From positions 930,001 to 994,000 of the forward strand of contig NZ_PDFK01000001.1 of NCBI RefSeq assembly GCF_002845985.1: a stretch of 64,000 nt of DNA, read 5' to 3'. The position numbers and the translations under genes are program-made. The DNA comes from Lysinibacillus fusiformis. GTDB lineage: Bacteria > Bacillota > Bacilli > Bacillales_A > Planococcaceae. The notes below the pieces were generated by a model. The model was not told the origin of the DNA and searched no databases. It saw nothing but the letters and a program-made list of their open reading frames with translations. Position 1 is the stretch's first letter, and each line of letters opens with the position of its first letter. Shown one piece after another: positions 38,548-48,782 of this stretch.

Positions 38548-39605
38548 AAACGCACACCTCCTTGAAAAGTATCACTACAACCGCGTAATTCTGCCTTCGG
38601 GATACGTCCAACTACACTAAAATACTTTCCTTTCCATCCACATGGACAATCATCAATACCATGAATTGTTCCTAAATCTTCTGTCAATAAAGAATGACCC
38701 GGATAACTTTTTGGTAATTCACTCACTACCTGAATTAAACCTTGTTGTCCTACAGGTAAAACATTAAACGTAATCGGATTACGAATAATCACATCAGCAT
38801 AGCTCGGTGCATGTAAATGTCCTTCATTACACTCTACAAAAATTGAACCGACCTGTTCAACCATGCCATAATAGTTATGTACTTCTTGAATGCCTAATTG
38901 CTTACTAAGAAGATGATTAAAAGTCAAAGCATCAACCGCCTCATCCTTAAGCTTTTTCCATCCACCTCCGTGAATAAGTACACTATCACCAAAATTAATA
39001 TTTAAACCTTTATCTCTTATTTCTTTATAAACGTACTGCCATATCATAAATGTAAAACCAAACAGTAATATACGTTGTCCTTCGTATTCTTTTAAATACG
39101 CTTGTAAACCTTCAACATCCAATGTCATATCATCATTTAAAGCATAAAAGTGTTTGCGACCGAAATTAGAGAACCCTAAAATTCCCGCTCCACGTGCACT
39201 AAATGATTTTCGATCCTTTAGCACAGATTTCGTATCTAACAGAATCATTGGCAAACGTCTATTACCTAAAATAGGTTTCATCACTTCTACAAGTGCTTTT
39301 GTCTGTGCAATCGATGTCTCTTTATCGAGGTAAATTTTAGATACTTGCTGTCCCGTTGTCCCACTTGATGTTAGCACTTTTACAACGTTCTCTTGAGAAA
39401 CCGATTTTAAATTCATTAGCTTAAACAACTGCACAGGTAAAAATGGTACTTCTTCTAAACAACTTGCTTCTAGTAATGCATTGCTTTTTTCTAGCATTGA
39501 TTTATATTCATGACAATTTTCAGTGTGCCATCTAGTTAGTTCATTTAATTTAACTACTAGTTCAATTTCTTTCTCGGCCTGTACTAAATGATAAGGGACC
39601 GTCAT
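38544..39605 (-). CDS. LuxE-family acyl-protein synthetase/acyltransferase
   Basis: 353 residues. The adenylation motif is LTSSGTTGQQVSKIYLD. The C-terminal part has YYGMVEQVGSIFVEC and CPCGWKGKYFSVVGR, as in the LuxE/PaaK group. LuxE activates a carboxylic acid with ATP and passes it to LuxC. Four-base overlaps on both sides (ATGA with the ligase gene, GTGA with LuxC) make this a tight three-gene unit. The acid used is unknown; no specificity can be read from sequence. Confidence 0.86.
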   Translation of the reverse strand: MTVPYHLVQAEKEIELVVKLNELTRWHTENCHEYKSMLEKSNALLEASCLEEVPFLPVQLFKLMNLKSVSQENVVKVLTSSGTTGQQVSKIYLDKETSIAQTKALVEVMKPILGNRRLPMILLDTKSVLKDRKSFSARGAGILGFSNFGRKHFYALNDDMTLDVEGLQAYLKEYEGQRILLFGFTFMIWQYVYKEIRDKGLNINFGDSVLIHGGGWKKLKDEAVDALTFNHLLSKQLGIQEVHNYYGMVEQVGSIFVECNEGHLHAPSYADVIIRNPITFNVLPVGQQGLIQVVSELPKSYPGHSLLTEDLGTIHGIDDCPCGWKGKYFSVVGRIPKAELRGCSDTFQGGVRL

Positions 39606-40936
39606 AAACAGCTCTCCTTTAGCTTCATATAATCGGTTTTTCCACTTACAAAACGTGGAATTTCATCAATCACCTTGACTTTAAATGCCGTTTTGTGAAG
39701 CTTATATAAATGTTCAATCGCTTCTTTTACTTTTTCAACATAATCAGCTTGTTCAATAGCTACAATTAATTTATCGTCAGATCCAGTACAAGCTAAAGGT
39801 ATTTGTAGTTCTTCTTCAAGTTTCTTCTCCACATCATCTAAATTAATGCGCAAACCAAATAACTTAATAAAACGCTTCATTCGTCCTGTAATTGTAAAGT
39901 ATCCATCTTCATCAATGATTGCTGTATCGCCAGTATATAGTACCCCATTAAGTTCATAGCCATTTGCTAAGTCTGATAAATTCTCAGCGTACCCCATCAT
40001 GACATTAGCACCCATATAAATTAACTCCTCGGTTTCTACATCTATAGAAAGTTTGCCACCAGGAATAGCAATACCAATTGTGCTAGACTTCTCTAATACT
40101 TTTTCATAAGGAATATATGAAATACGTGGTGCAGCTTCAGTTTGACCATACATTATGTAAAATCTCTTATTTTGTTCTTTTGCATATTCTGCAAAATGCT
40201 TTACAAGCTTTTCATTTAATCGTCCCCCAGCTTGTGTCATTGTCTTTAAATAAGGTAACTCCATTTTTGTAAAGCCTATACGCTGTAACATTTGATATGT
40301 AAATGGAACACCTGCAATTGAAGTTGCTTTATGTTTTTTCACAAGTTCCCAAAATGACTTCTCCATCACGCTTTCATCAGTCAATAAAATTGAAGCACCT
40401 GCTAAAAGGTGACTATTCACAATCGACATGCCATATGAATAAGAAAGTGGTAGATTCATAACTGCTCGTTCATTTTGATTAATTTTTAGATACTCTATAA
40501 TAGATTCAGCATTTACCCTAATATTGTCATAGGAAAGACGAACAAACTTTTGACTACCAGTTGTACCTGAAGTACTTAATAAAATTGCAAGGTCAGGATG
40601 AATATTGGTTACTATTTCTTTTGTTCTTATTAATTGATTTTCATTTATTTCATATCCTTCATGGCTCTTTAATCCAATAATCCATTTCGGCTGATATGTT
40701 TTTATAATGTTTGCTAGTAATTCATGATTAATACCTTCATTAATCAGCATAACCGCATGCTTGCTATTCATAGCTGAAATATAAGTAGCTAAAATATCTA
40801 TTGTGTTTTGGCATAGTATCAATATTAACTCTTTGCTTGTACTACGAAATTCAATTTTAGGAATTTCACTAAAAGCATATGTTTGTTCATTTGTAATAAT
40901 CGCCACATCACTACTCTCTAAATTAAAAAGTTCCAT
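39602..40936 (-). CDS. AMP-dependent acyl ligase (ANL superfamily)
   Basis: 444 residues, short for the family. It has the phosphate-binding loop LLSTSGTTGSQKFVRLSYDN, YGQTEAAPRISYIP, the YTGDTAIIDEDG motif with GRMKRFIKLFG, and a C-terminal lysine in SGKTDYMKL. Such enzymes load a carboxylate onto CoA or an acyl carrier protein. A stand-alone carrier protein gene lies 2.6 kb upstream in the same operon and is the likely acceptor. Start ATG is behind AAGGAGCG; the stop overlaps the LuxE-like start. Confidence 0.88.
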   Translation of the reverse strand: MELFNLESSDVAIITNEQTYAFSEIPKIEFRSTSKELILILCQNTIDILATYISAMNSKHAVMLINEGINHELLANIIKTYQPKWIIGLKSHEGYEINENQLIRTKEIVTNIHPDLAILLSTSGTTGSQKFVRLSYDNIRVNAESIIEYLKINQNERAVMNLPLSYSYGMSIVNSHLLAGASILLTDESVMEKSFWELVKKHKATSIAGVPFTYQMLQRIGFTKMELPYLKTMTQAGGRLNEKLVKHFAEYAKEQNKRFYIMYGQTEAAPRISYIPYEKVLEKSSTIGIAIPGGKLSIDVETEELIYMGANVMMGYAENLSDLANGYELNGVLYTGDTAIIDEDGYFTITGRMKRFIKLFGLRINLDDVEKKLEEELQIPLACTGSDDKLIVAIEQADYVEKVKEAIEHLYKLHKTAFKVKVIDEIPRFVSGKTDYMKLKESCL

Positions 40937-40994
40937 AAGCTCGCTCCTTCTTTATAGGAAAAGGTGTGATAGCATCTACCACACCAATAAATAA

Positions 40995-41966
40995 TTAAAT
41001 ATTATTTAATGTTTCCTTTATACTTTTAGCAACTTTATTAGCAGTTAATCCGTAATAGTCTAGCATCTCTTCATATATTCCTGCTCTGCTATAATCACTA
41101 GGTAATCCTATCATTAAGTGAGGAGGCTTTTTAACCTCCATAGCTATTGCTTCGGATATGGCGCTACCTAGCCCTCCAGCAATTACATGCTCTTCCATAC
41201 TTACAAGAAGCTTTTTATCTTTAATAACCATTTTTATACCTTCATTATCTAAAGGTCTGATAGTATGGACATTAATTACTTCAGTATTAATGCCTTCTAA
41301 TTCTAATAATTCTGCAGCTTTTATTGCCTCACTTATAATGGAACCCGTAGCAAATATCGCGATATCTTCGCCATTTTTCACTGAGATAGTTTTTCCGATT
41401 TCAAAATTATAATCCTCTTTATAAATAATTGGAGAGGGCGCTCCACTAGTCAATCGAAGATATACTGGATTAGGATAACTTTCCAGAGCCTCTAATACTT
41501 TTACTAATTCAAAAGAATCTGCAGGTGAAATAATTGCTATGTTAGGGATAGCACGAATAACAGCTATATCTTCAAAACTACAATGCATATTACCTATCAT
41601 ACCTAATACTACACCACTAGATAATCCTACCATTCTTACTGGATGTTTCATTTCACCAATATCCATTCGAATTTGTTCTAAACATCTTAGCGTATGGAAT
41701 GGAGCATATGTTGTTGTATAAACATCAAAACCTTCACTGGCTAAACCAGCGGCTATACCAATCATATTTTGTTCAGCAATTCCTACATCAATAAATTTGT
41801 CAGAATGTTGCTTTCTATAACGATCTAAGCCTGCTGGAATAGATACATCTGCTGTTATCACCAATAAATCTTCCTTTTTTTTGGCCTTCTCTAACATGAC
41901 CATTCCAAATGTGCCTCGTTGACCTAAACGTGCTAACATTTTATGATTTTTTAATGTATTATTCAT
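40995..41966 (-). CDS. Transketolase-like protein, C-terminal half (split enzyme)
   Basis: 323 residues covering the pyrimidine-binding and C-terminal transketolase domains: VITADVSIPAGLDRY, DVGIAEQNMIGIAAGLA (with the catalytic glutamate), TTTYAPFHTLRCLEQIR, and TIRPLDNEGI. It overlaps the N-terminal subunit gene by eight bases, so the two form a heterodimer-type split transketolase or DXS-like enzyme. Split transketolases outside central metabolism often serve secondary sugar or ketol synthesis. A 58-bp gap separates it from the ligase gene. Confidence 0.88.
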   Translation of the reverse strand: MNNTLKNHKMLARLGQRGTFGMVMLEKAKKKEDLLVITADVSIPAGLDRYRKQHSDKFIDVGIAEQNMIGIAAGLASEGFDVYTTTYAPFHTLRCLEQIRMDIGEMKHPVRMVGLSSGVVLGMIGNMHCSFEDIAVIRAIPNIAIISPADSFELVKVLEALESYPNPVYLRLTSGAPSPIIYKEDYNFEIGKTISVKNGEDIAIFATGSIISEAIKAAELLELEGINTEVINVHTIRPLDNEGIKMVIKDKKLLVSMEEHVIAGGLGSAISEAIAMEVKKPPHLMIGLPSDYSRAGIYEEMLDYYGLTANKVAKSIKETLNNI

Positions 41967-42789
41967 TTTCTTTCACCTGCTCTTCTATCGCTTCGTTAAA
42001 TAATTTATCCGTTAGCACAGCATGATGCCAATCAATATTGTGCTCCATAAAAGAAACACCTTTGCCTTTAATAGTATTAGCTATTATTACTCTAGGTTTA
42101 TGAGAAACACTATCAAATACACTTATTAATGCCTCAATATCATGCCCATCTACAGTGGAGACAGCCCAGCCCATCTCTTCTAGTACTTTCTCCAAATGAT
42201 TCATTGGTAAAATATCGTTCGTTTTACCACCTAACTGAATACCATTCCGGTCAATAATGACTGTTAAATTATCTAATTTAAAATGTGGAGCAGATAAAAA
42301 CCCTTCCCAAATCGACCCTTCGTTACTCTCACCATCACCTAATAATACATAAACATGACTTGATAATTGCTTACGTTTTAATCCCATCGCAACACCGATA
42401 GCCAATGATAAGCCCATTCCTAAACTACCACTTGTAAATTCAATACCTTTTTTACGATTCATTACTGGATGACCTAAAAAGGCACTACCTGTATTCATAA
42501 AACTAGCTAAATCTTCCTCTGTAATAATTCCATTCTCATATAAAGCAGTATAGTAAGCTAATACCCCATGTTCTTTACTTAAAATAAAACGGTCTCTACC
42601 TTCGTCTAAAGAATTTTTACTATTAATATTCATAGTGTGACCGTACAAAACAGCTAAAATTTCAATAATGGATAAGCCCGGACCTACGTGAGCAGCATTA
42701 TTCCCTGAAGCATTTGCTAATTTCAAAGCATTTATTCTCATATGACTAGCTTGTTTCTTTAATTTTTCTACTAAGCTTGCATTAATCAT
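41959..42789 (-). CDS. Transketolase-like protein, N-terminal half (split enzyme)
   Basis: 276 residues with the thiamine-diphosphate domain: HVGPGLSIIEILAVLYG, SGSLGMGLSLAIGVAMG and the GDG-N cofactor motif in LLGDGESNEGSIWEGF...IIDRNGIQ. The start is the ATG at 42789 behind GGGGGA, overlapping the SDR stop by eight bases; an upstream in-frame ATG at 42804 lacks a site. Together with the downstream gene it should transfer a two-carbon ketol unit to an aldehyde acceptor. Confidence 0.88.
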   Translation of the reverse strand: MINASLVEKLKKQASHMRINALKLANASGNNAAHVGPGLSIIEILAVLYGHTMNINSKNSLDEGRDRFILSKEHGVLAYYTALYENGIITEEDLASFMNTGSAFLGHPVMNRKKGIEFTSGSLGMGLSLAIGVAMGLKRKQLSSHVYVLLGDGESNEGSIWEGFLSAPHFKLDNLTVIIDRNGIQLGGKTNDILPMNHLEKVLEEMGWAVSTVDGHDIEALISVFDSVSHKPRVIIANTIKGKGVSFMEHNIDWHHAVLTDKLFNEAIEEQVKENE

Positions 42790-43537
42790 TAAAAAGTCCC
42801 CCATCTACCCGTAATATTTGTCCAGTAATGTAGGATGACAAATCAGATGCCAAAAATAACACACTATTTGCAATTTCCTCAGGTCTAGCTAAACGTTTTA
42901 AAGCTAAATGACTTTGTAGTTGTGTCAAAAATTCTTTATTTGTGATTGCATTTGATACCATATCGGTTTCTGTAAAACCTGGAGCAATAGCATTTACCCT
43001 TATATTAACATTACCTAGTTCATTCGCTATTGTTTTAGTAAAGGCGTTAAATGCAGCCTTACTTGCCGTATAGGAAATCATCCCTTTGTAACTATCATCG
43101 GCTGCAATAGATGTAATATTTACAATAGATGCCGCTGTACTTTTTCTCATTAATTTCGTAATATATTGAGTCAATAAAAAAGGGCCATAAAAGTTCACTT
43201 TCATTTTTTCTTCAAGTGTTTCCATTGTAGTCATTTGATAAATTGTATCCCCAGCTATCCCAGCATTATTAACTAATATATCAATCGTAGAGAACAGATT
43301 TCTTATTTCTTCTATGGCTAATTTAACTTCATCTTCCTTACTAATATCAAAATAGACAGGTGTTATTAGAACACCTGTCTCGTTTTGAAGATTAGTTAAG
43401 TAGCTTTCAAATTCCACAGTACTTTTTCGAGCACATGCAATTATATTAGCGCCCTGTTTAGCAAATACAGTTGTAATGGCTTTTCCAATTCCCCGATTAC
43501 ATCCTGTTATAACCGCTACTTTTCCGCTTAAAAGCAT
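42782..43537 (-). CDS. Short-chain dehydrogenase/reductase (FabG-like)
   Basis: 251 residues. The Rossmann start is VITGCNRGIGKAI, the NNAG motif is in DILVNNAGIAG, and the catalytic YxxxK is in ISYTASKAAFNAF. FabG-like SDRs reduce ketones, often on acyl carrier protein. It begins 17 bp after the carrier protein gene behind GGAGGTAG and overlaps the split transketolase, so it probably reduces an intermediate of this cassette. Substrate not deducible. Confidence 0.88.
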   Translation of the reverse strand: MLLSGKVAVITGCNRGIGKAITTVFAKQGANIIACARKSTVEFESYLTNLQNETGVLITPVYFDISKEDEVKLAIEEIRNLFSTIDILVNNAGIAGDTIYQMTTMETLEEKMKVNFYGPFLLTQYITKLMRKSTAASIVNITSIAADDSYKGMISYTASKAAFNAFTKTIANELGNVNIRVNAIAPGFTETDMVSNAITNKEFLTQLQSHLALKRLARPEEIANSVLFLASDLSSYITGQILRVDGGLFND

Positions 43538-43554
43538 ACTAACTACCTCCTACT

Positions 43555-43794
43555 TTATACTTCAACATCATATTTTTTTAAAATTTCTATACCAATCGTA
43601 TATGAGCTAAACTCAATCACATCATCTGTTTCAAGCATAATATCAAACACATCTTCTAATTCAGCAATCATTGCCATATGCCCTACAGAATCCCACTCTT
43701 CTATTGAGTTATATACTAACGTTTCATTTAATTGGTCCTCGGTAATATTAAAACACTCTTTAAAAACATTGTTATACTTGTTTAAATTATTCAT
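43555..43794 (-). CDS. Dedicated acyl carrier protein
   Basis: 79 residues, acidic and helical. The phosphopantetheine serine is S36 in EWDSVGHM, in the usual D-S context. It differs from housekeeping AcpP (DSL) and resembles carriers in accessory glycan or polyketide clusters. It overlaps the pseH stop by eight bases. It probably carries the acyl group activated by the AMP ligase and processed by the SDR. Confidence 0.9.
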   Translation of the reverse strand: MNNLNKYNNVFKECFNITEDQLNETLVYNSIEEWDSVGHMAMIAELEDVFDIMLETDDVIEFSSYTIGIEILKKYDVEV

Positions 43795-44350
43795 TGCTAT
43801 TTTTTCCTCTCAATTCGAATGGAGCCCTTAATTTATGATATTTTTGATAGTTGTTAATCCACTTATCTTTTAAGATTTCCAGAACTTCTACATCATAATA
43901 TACGCCATCTTTTTTTATATGCTGAGTTAACGTACCTACTTTTCTAAATCCATAATGATAGTCCATTTTCAACATAGATTCATTTATAGAGAGAACTTCA
44001 ATTACTAATTTGTTAAACTTCATTTCGAAGAAATAAAAATTTAGAAAATAAGGCAGGATACGGCTTGAAACAATAGAATATTCTAATTCACCAATATAAA
44101 AGCCTGAACTGGCTTTCTCATGTATGTAATCAATATTATTTAATGAAATTAAACCTATAGGGCTATCTTTATAAACGATAACCCAATTTAATTGAGTATA
44201 ATCTTTGTTTATCTTTTCAAACCATTTTCTTTGCTTGTTTAAATCAGGCTCGATATCCGTATACATAAATTTAGTTACGTGTTCACTAGTGCGCCATTTC
44301 ATTACTAAATCTAAACCATCTTCATCTAATAATTTAAATTCCATACTCAT
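43787..44350 (-). CDS. pseH: PseH-type GNAT N-acetyltransferase
   Basis: 187 residues in the GNAT fold. The N-terminal WRTSEHVTKFMYTDIEPDLN and IGLISLNNIDYIHEKASSGFYIG are typical of PseH and WecD-like transferases. PseH acetylates the 4-amino group of UDP-L-AltNAc before PseG. In this operon it lies between the FkbM gene and the carrier protein. Since a carrier and acyl-activating enzymes follow it, it may use acyl groups other than acetyl; that is inference. Start at the first ATG (44350); a second two codons on is also possible. Confidence 0.82.
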   Translation of the reverse strand: MSMEFKLLDEDGLDLVMKWRTSEHVTKFMYTDIEPDLNKQRKWFEKINKDYTQLNWVIVYKDSPIGLISLNNIDYIHEKASSGFYIGELEYSIVSSRILPYFLNFYFFEMKFNKLVIEVLSINESMLKMDYHYGFRKVGTLTQHIKKDGVYYDVEVLEILKDKWINNYQKYHKLRAPFELRGKNSNE

Positions 44351-44367
44351 TATTATTCACCACTAAT

Positions 44368-45437
44368 TCATTTTGGAACATACGCATATAGTTTTCTCCA
44401 ATTATGCTTAACTACATATTTTGGGTTAGCATCTTTTATTATTTTTTCGAGAATTTGCGCATCTTCTGGGAAATGATACGTACATATTGATAATTTTGGC
44501 TCCATTTCTTTTAAAGTTTTTTGAGCCCCTATAAGCATATATCGTTCTGCACCTTCGATATCAGCCTTAATATAATCTACTTTCTTAATCATCTTTTTTT
44601 CAACCAAATTATCTATTGTATCAATAGGAACTGATCTTATTTGATCATTTCCACGATTCATATAAAAAGAGTCTAGTACTCCTGTGTCTGATTCAAATAA
44701 ATCCATGTACCCTTGATGGTCTGATAAACCATACGGTATTATTTGAATATTGTCATATATCTTTTTTTGTTTTTCTAATATCTCGAGTGATTTTTTCCCT
44801 GGCTCACAAGCATATACTGTGCACCCCATACTAGCTGCGTAACAAGAGTATAACCCTATATTTGCACCGGCATCGATTATATAATCTCCTTCTTCGAGGT
44901 GAACATCTTCAAACTCATAAGCACCATCTACTACTAATGAAAAATCGTTTAAAATGCTAGGTGATAATTCATCCCCTACTGTTTCAAAAAAAGCACCTTT
45001 TAAATCACTATTAAATAGTATAGGGTTATATATTTGAATACCATTAAAATCAATTATTTCTTTCGAAAGGTCGATGTTGAATTTTTTAAAATATTCTTCA
45101 AAAAATGGATCTTCATAGTTCTCTATAGACTGTATATTTACAATATTTTTATAACCCGTTTTCATAAGAGAACTAAATACTTCTTCATTATGGGAAACTA
45201 CAGTTAAATAAATATCAACATTATCATTTAGTAAACTTATTTCATTAAGTTCAACTATAGGTACACTTCTCATTTTTCCACTTTTACTATGATAACAATA
45301 TTTCTGTTCTTTCTTATGCCCTGAACTTACAAAGACATAATCCACTTGGATATTCTCAAACCAATCCAAATAGTTTATTAAAACTTTTGCTGCGTAACCT
45401 ATACCATACACAACTGTATACCGAGGTTCAGTATTCA

Positions 45438-45438
<1 letters not shown>
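44368..45438 (-). CDS. FkbM-family methyltransferase with extra N-terminal domain
   Basis: 356 residues. The C-terminal part (from about 175) is an FkbM SAM methyltransferase: DYIIDAGANIGLYSCYAA, TVYACEPGKKSLEIL, VDYIKADIEGAERYML. The first 150 residues look like a Rossmann-type domain (YTVVYGIGYAAKVLINYLD) similar to those on other glycan-modifying proteins. FkbM enzymes O-methylate sugars or polyketides. It overlaps pseB by one base and precedes pseH, so it probably O-methylates the flagellar sugar or its acyl group. Confidence 0.85.
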
Positions 45439-46427
<989 letters not shown>

Positions 46428-46450
46428 TTATTATGTATCATATAAATATT

Positions 46451-46477
46451 ATATCGGATAATTTTAACGTATTTCTA
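46451..46477 (-). promoter_or_regulatory. SigD-like promoter for the pse/acyl operon
   Basis: On the minus strand TAGA (46474–46477), a 15-base spacer, then TCCGATAT (46451–46458). The -10 matches SigD closely and the -35 has one mismatch. TATAAT overlaps the -10, so SigA use is also possible. Confidence 0.55.
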
Positions 46478-46597
46478 CTTTTGAAAAATAAATATAATTT
46501 TTAATGCAATATCCACTTTTTATTTGTACATATTTCACTTTTTCCTTTTTACTCTACACATTTCCTCCTTAGCAAATGTTCATTTTAATAGATAGAC

Positions 46598-46640
46598 GAA
46601 AAAACACTCTTTGAATTAGAATATACATTCAAAAAGTGTT
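46598..46640 (-). terminator. Terminator between the maf partner gene and pseB
   Basis: 14-bp stem with one mismatch (46603–46616 with 46627–46640, core AACACT). On the minus strand TTTTTT follows. It splits the island into a maf unit and a pse unit. Confidence 0.82.
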
Positions 46641-46673
46641 CTTATTTTAACTATCTCTTAATTGATATTAATT

Positions 46674-46997
46674 TCAAGCTATAATTTGTTCAAAATATGG
46701 CAACATTTCATATTCAAAAATATCAGCTACAAGGACAAAATCCTGTTTTTCTAAACCTTCATTTATAAGGTTTAAATACTCTTCTAATTGTTGTTTGTTT
46801 AAATTTGTATTAACCCCTTGATCCGTTAGTATTTCTTCCATTTGTTTTATCCAAGTAATTCCCTCTGAAAAATTCAATATTTCATTTAAAGCTGTCGGAA
46901 CATTGCCAGATCTTAAACTATCAGCAATATATTGTAACCCTGCTGGAATTTTAGCTATATATTTGTAATATTCATCTACAATCTCTATTTTGTCCAT
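46674..46997 (-). CDS. Small helical protein coupled to Maf, unknown function
   Basis: 107 residues, acidic and predicted all-helical (MDKIEIVDEYYKYIAKIPAG..., EEYLNLINEGLEKQDFVLVADIFEYEMLP). No signal peptide or known motif was recognised. The ATG comes one base after the maf stop, so it is translated with the glycosyltransferase. It may be a chaperone or regulatory partner for Maf or for flagellin; this is position-based only. Confidence 0.75.
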   Translation of the reverse strand: MDKIEIVDEYYKYIAKIPAGLQYIADSLRSGNVPTALNEILNFSEGITWIKQMEEILTDQGVNTNLNKQQLEEYLNLINEGLEKQDFVLVADIFEYEMLPYFEQIIA

Positions 46998-46998
46998 T

Positions 46999-48684
46999 TT
47001 AACAACCCCCGAATTCTTCTAATGCTATTCTTGTATATTTTAAAGATTTTTCTGTTGCCTCTAAAATATTTTCATAAAGATACATATTTTGTTTATGAAT
47101 TTGTTTAAATTTTTCTACTGTCTCTAAATGTTTATTATCTATAGTCATTCTCATCACATCCATAGTAATCGGGTCAATGATTCTTTCCATAATTACTAGT
47201 GGATAATATTCTTTCAATTTAGAATCGATTTTATCTAGTTTTTTTAATGTACTAGCTGAAAATACCGTATTATTTTTTTCTTCTTTTAACAGTTGAATCG
47301 CTTCTACTAGTAATTTTTTTATTTTTAAATAGACTTCTATTTCTCGACTCATAAATTGCTTATAATTGACAACGCTATTATCTATTTCATTTTTAAGTTC
47401 CAATTTTGAAATATTATTTGTCTGATACATATAGTTTTCACAAAATGTTGCAAAATCTAATTGTGGGATACCGTTAATTTTTACGCCACCTTCGGTACAA
47501 TTATAAATTTTATGTTGTTTGTGCAACATTATATATAATTTTTCTATACTCTTCCTCATACTGTTAAATTGGTGATTCGTTTTTACAGGTTCGCCGTAGT
47601 ATCCTTCTACTTCAAAAGTCATGTCTTTCTTGAAAAATTCATCAGTTAACTCACTATAATGATTATTATTTTCTGCATGGGATTTATTGTTCGTATAAGC
47701 TAAATCTTGTCCAATAATTGCGATTGGTCCTGTACTAATTTTACTTGCTATTTCTAATGCAGTTATAGCAACTGTACCACCAGTTGATAGCATTGGTAAA
47801 TCCTTACCTAGCCCTTCTTTAATACGTTTTTGTATACTATCTTCTCCATAAAAACAAAAACTATAGCGGTTTCCTTTAAAATCTCGTTCTATTTTCCATG
47901 CATTCCCTAAACCATAAATCAAATCGAAAGCATTATTTTTAATGTTTTTAAAGTGTAAATAATTACTTTCTCCTCCATCCATTGTTACTACATAGTCAGG
48001 TGTAATTTCTGCTGCCAGTAGAGAGTTGATGGTAGATCCTGCACTAATTATCAAACATTTATCTTTCAATTTTTTTAACAGTGGTAACTGTTTTGTTAAT
48101 GAAGGACCTCCCGAAGCTAAAATTACTGGGCAATCATATTTATTGTAAAGTTCCTTTAAACTCTGATCTTTATGAACATAATATAAATTCATAATGTAAT
48201 TTTCCTGCCATAAATCGCCAAAAAATCTTATTGTATTTTCATTCACAATATCTTCAATTTGTATATGACGAATAAAGTCTAGAAATTCTTTATATTCCTT
48301 GTCAAAAATTTTGTCATAATTAGGTGAGAGCAGTATATTGACTTTACGATCAAAATCAGCTATATAATCTTCTGAACGCATATAAAAGTCCTGTAAATCA
48401 GAAAAAACGCCTTCAATTTTATCTTTACCCTCAATATTTAAACTACTAAATAAAGGGTCATACACTAAAATATCAGTGTTTCCATACTTTTTTGCAATAG
48501 CATTAGCTATGTACCCTAGTCCATAGCCAAACAGTATATTTAAATATCCTTCTTTATAGTTCTTATCTATGTATTTATCAGCTTCTGCTTCAGGATTGTA
48601 ATTACTATGTAAAAAATACCCATTTACTTTTGCATTTGGCTTATCATTTTTTGTTTGTAAATAAATTATATCTAAATCTTCCAT
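46999..48684 (-). CDS. maf: Maf-type motility accessory factor, putative flagellin nonulosonic acid transferase
   Basis: 561 residues. The central DUF115/MAF domain has CPVILASGGPSLTKQLPLL, ISAGSTINSLLAAEITPDYVVTMDGGE and GPIAIIGQDLAYTN, the Rossmann-like core of the family. Flanking N- and C-terminal helical parts complete the usual layout. Maf proteins transfer pseudaminic or legionaminic acid from CMP to serine or threonine of flagellin before export. It is the first gene after hag and has its own SigD-like promoter. Confidence 0.9.
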   Translation of the reverse strand: MEDLDIIYLQTKNDKPNAKVNGYFLHSNYNPEAEADKYIDKNYKEGYLNILFGYGLGYIANAIAKKYGNTDILVYDPLFSSLNIEGKDKIEGVFSDLQDFYMRSEDYIADFDRKVNILLSPNYDKIFDKEYKEFLDFIRHIQIEDIVNENTIRFFGDLWQENYIMNLYYVHKDQSLKELYNKYDCPVILASGGPSLTKQLPLLKKLKDKCLIISAGSTINSLLAAEITPDYVVTMDGGESNYLHFKNIKNNAFDLIYGLGNAWKIERDFKGNRYSFCFYGEDSIQKRIKEGLGKDLPMLSTGGTVAITALEIASKISTGPIAIIGQDLAYTNNKSHAENNNHYSELTDEFFKKDMTFEVEGYYGEPVKTNHQFNSMRKSIEKLYIMLHKQHKIYNCTEGGVKINGIPQLDFATFCENYMYQTNNISKLELKNEIDNSVVNYKQFMSREIEVYLKIKKLLVEAIQLLKEEKNNTVFSASTLKKLDKIDSKLKEYYPLVIMERIIDPITMDVMRMTIDNKHLETVEKFKQIHKQNMYLYENILEATEKSLKYTRIALEEFGGC

Positions 48685-48782
48685 AAAGTCGTCTCCTTGG
48701 TTAACCTTGGTGAGGCTCTCTTTTAAAAAAAGGGTTATTAAATCAGATTTGTTTTACAGAAAAGTGTCTTACTTCTTTGATT

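Noticed and set aside
37375..39605. A bioluminescence (lux) operon
   Set aside because: Only luxC- and luxE-type genes occur; luxA, luxB and luxD are absent and all neighbours belong to sugar and acyl modification.
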